Source: Pseudomonadota bacterium | GTDB lineage: Bacteria > Pseudomonadota > Alphaproteobacteria > Sphingomonadales > Sphingomonadaceae | NCBI GenBank assembly: GCA_023458055.1 | Contig: JAEXAW010000101.1 | Location: 62,001 to 126,000, forward strand | Length of the DNA: 64,000 bases | Direction of reading: 5' to 3' | Shown: positions 62,637-64,000 of the stretch, in pieces | Layout of the letters: every line of letters starts with the position of its first letter | How positions within the stretch are numbered: position 1 is the first letter of the stretch | Made by a program: the position numbers and the translations under genes | Notes under the pieces: model-generated | Told to the model about the DNA's origin: nothing | The model's input: only the letters and a program-made list of their open reading frames with translations | The model's database searches: none

Positions 62637-64000
62637 TTAGAAATCAAAGCTTACCCGACCATAAAGGAAGCGGCCGTTAAAGCCGAAGGGCGAAAATTGC
62701 GAATAGGGGATGAAATAGCCATTGAGGCCGTAATTCTGTCCGCCTTCCATACCACGCCGCAACACATCGGGATAAACGTCGAACAGATTGTTGGCACCAA
62801 TCGCAAGTTCGACCGCCTCAACGGGCTTCACCCGCACTTCAAGGTCGGTGATCCATTTGGCACCGAGCCACTGGTCGCGCGCCGCATCGACACCGGGGAC
62901 CAGCACCTTACCATAACGGTTGGTGCGCGCGGTCAGGCCGAAAATGCCATAATCCCAATCGAGCCCAGCGTTGATCTTGTCGCGCGGCTGGCCTTCGGTC
63001 ATGCGCGCCGATTCCTGACGTCCGAATAAGGTAAGACCCGGCAAGGTCGGTAGCACCGCCCGGTCGGTGATCTTGGTCTTATTGAAATTATAGCCGGCAT
63101 TGATGGTCATCTTGCCCGCACCGAAATCAGGAACGCGATAGGTCCCCACAACTTCGACGCCATGGGTGCGCGTATCGATCCCGTTGATGAAGAAGCGTGC
63201 GGATGTGATGTTGGGGAATCCGGCCGCGCACAGAAGGCGGGTTACCGGACCGGTGCATGGGGGATAGGGCTGGCCGGTTGCAGGATCGCGCGCCGGATCC
63301 TGAAGGTTTTCAGTGACGACCACGCGGTCCTTGATCTTGATATTATAATAATCCACGGTGACGTTGAGTCCCGGCACCATCGAGAAGGTGAGGCCCCCAC
63401 CCCAGTTCAACGCCTTTTCCGGCTTCAAAGGCTTGGACCCCAGTGCGCGTGCAACAGGGTCACTGACGGGGAAAGTCCCGATTTCGAGCAACTGGCCGTT
63501 GACGTTGTTGGTAGATGTCGTCGCATAATATTGCTGGTGGAGCGACGGAGCGCGGAAGCCCGTGGAAATCGATCCACGCAGCGAGATACCGTCGACCGGT
63601 TCAAACCGCGCGGCAGCCTTGCCGTTGAGTGTCCCGCCGAAATCCGAAAAATGCTCATAGCGACCAGCCAACTGGAGCGTCAGCCGATCCGAAAAATCGC
63701 TTTCGACTTCGACATAGCCTGCCCAGCTGTCGCGCGACGCGTCAACCTCATTGGCCGGACGGAAGCCCGGGAACACTTGGGCACCGGCAGGCGCAAGAAT
63801 AGGCGCGCTACCAAACGGACCCGCTTGCCAGCTTTGCGGTTCGCCCGCGACAATCTTGAAATTTTCATCGCGATATTCGCCGCCGAATGCGATCGACACC
63901 TTGTCGCCGATGCCAAGATCAAGCTCGCGCTGGAGATCAAGGTTGATCGTGGTCTGGCCAAAGCGCAAGCCGCCCGCGTCGAACGCGCGCTGCGTCGCCT
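62637..64000 (-). CDS. TonB-dependent receptor, C-terminal part (runs off the window)
   Basis: The reading frame is open to the window edge; the first residues seen are ATQRAFDAGGLRFGQTTIN. About 454 residues of beta-barrel are present, ending in YGRVSFDF with terminal Phe. Conserved barrel motifs FRAPSLHQQYY, ALNWGGGLTFSMVP and DYYNIKIKDRVV match the sphingomonad organic-nutrient receptors, as in the 3774-6971 and 8430-11405 genes. Signal peptide and plug lie outside. Confidence 0.92.
   Translation of the reverse strand, partial: ATQRAFDAGGLRFGQTTINLDLQRELDLGIGDKVSIAFGGEYRDENFKIVAGEPQSWQAGPFGSAPILAPAGAQVFPGFRPANEVDASRDSWAGYVEVESDFSDRLTLQLAGRYEHFSDFGGTLNGKAAARFEPVDGISLRGSISTGFRAPSLHQQYYATTSTNNVNGQLLEIGTFPVSDPVARALGSKPLKPEKALNWGGGLTFSMVPGLNVTVDYYNIKIKDRVVVTENLQDPARDPATGQPYPPCTGPVTRLLCAAGFPNITSARFFINGIDTRTHGVEVVGTYRVPDFGAGKMTINAGYNFNKTKITDRAVLPTLPGLTLFGRQESARMTEGQPRDKINAGLDWDYGIFGLTARTNRYGKVLVPGVDAARDQWLGAKWITDLEVRVKPVEAVELAIGANNLFDVYPDVLRRGMEGGQNYGLNGYFIPYSQFSPFGFNGRFLYGRVSFDF

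Overview
The window reads as a chromosomal segment of a sphingomonad (Alphaproteobacteria, Sphingomonadales). Grounds: four large TonB-dependent receptors in 64 kb, a SUF-only Fe-S operon headed by an Rrf2 regulator, sphingomonad-style small families (DUF2093, DUF5076) and moderately high GC. Species cannot be named from sequence alone. No rRNA, tRNA, CRISPR array, prophage or classical insertion sequence was recognised.

Layout. 0.1-2.7 kb: clpB. 2.7-11.4 kb: two successive modules, each a TonB-dependent receptor, then a strong terminator, then a gene joining TPR/Sel1-like repeats to a 2-oxoglutarate/Fe(II) hydroxylase. 11.7-21.2 kb: housekeeping (M23 lipoprotein, DUF2093, cation efflux, pdxH, DnaJ-type co-chaperone, BrkB, fabI, aroC, dicarboxylate symporter, two GNAT acetyltransferases). 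21.2-28.1 kb: a third receptor, an intergenic unit with a very short ORF behind an unusually perfect Shine-Dalgarno, a Tyr/Gly-rich lipoprotein with GFF(K/R)xP repeats, a cytochrome P450, an extensin-like protein and an EamA transporter.

28.3-36.0 kb: the suf operon on the minus strand, in transcription order rrf2, sufB, a DUF559 endonuclease-like gene, a small exported protein, sufC, sufD, sufS, sufT, sufA, a lipoprotein. It is loaded with paired palindromic repeats of several families. One pair brackets the DUF559 gene, one similar pair has no gene inside, and another sits in frame inside sufC, adding about 41 residues to the ATPase. 36.1-38.4 kb: a three-gene set (AraC regulator, possible N-acyl amino acid synthase, LpxO/OlsC-type hydroxylase) that could make a hydroxylated acyl-amino acid. 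It is followed by an isolated 28-codon ORF with its own terminator.

38.6-54.9 kb: pyrD, gamma-glutamyltransferase, an acyl-CoA ligase, a gloA/nitronate monooxygenase/gloB operon for methylglyoxal disposal, two SIMPL proteins, a TPR protein, alpha/beta hydrolase, quinone oxidoreductase, leuCD, a GDT1-type transporter, and a GST overlapping a ferritin-like gene. 54.9-60.1 kb: a tightly overlapping operon in which the two subunits of a 3-oxoacid CoA-transferase are separated by DUF5076 and two HAD lipoproteins, then followed by a membrane protein and a serine hydrolase. 60.1-64 kb: GST, universal stress protein, a stress-type protein and the C-terminal part of a fourth TonB-dependent receptor running off the end.

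The leads most worth following are the DUF559/palindrome element with its empty relative, the in-frame repeat insertion in SufC, the duplicated receptor/TPR-hydroxylase modules, the acyltransferase/hydroxylase pair and two tiny ORFs.
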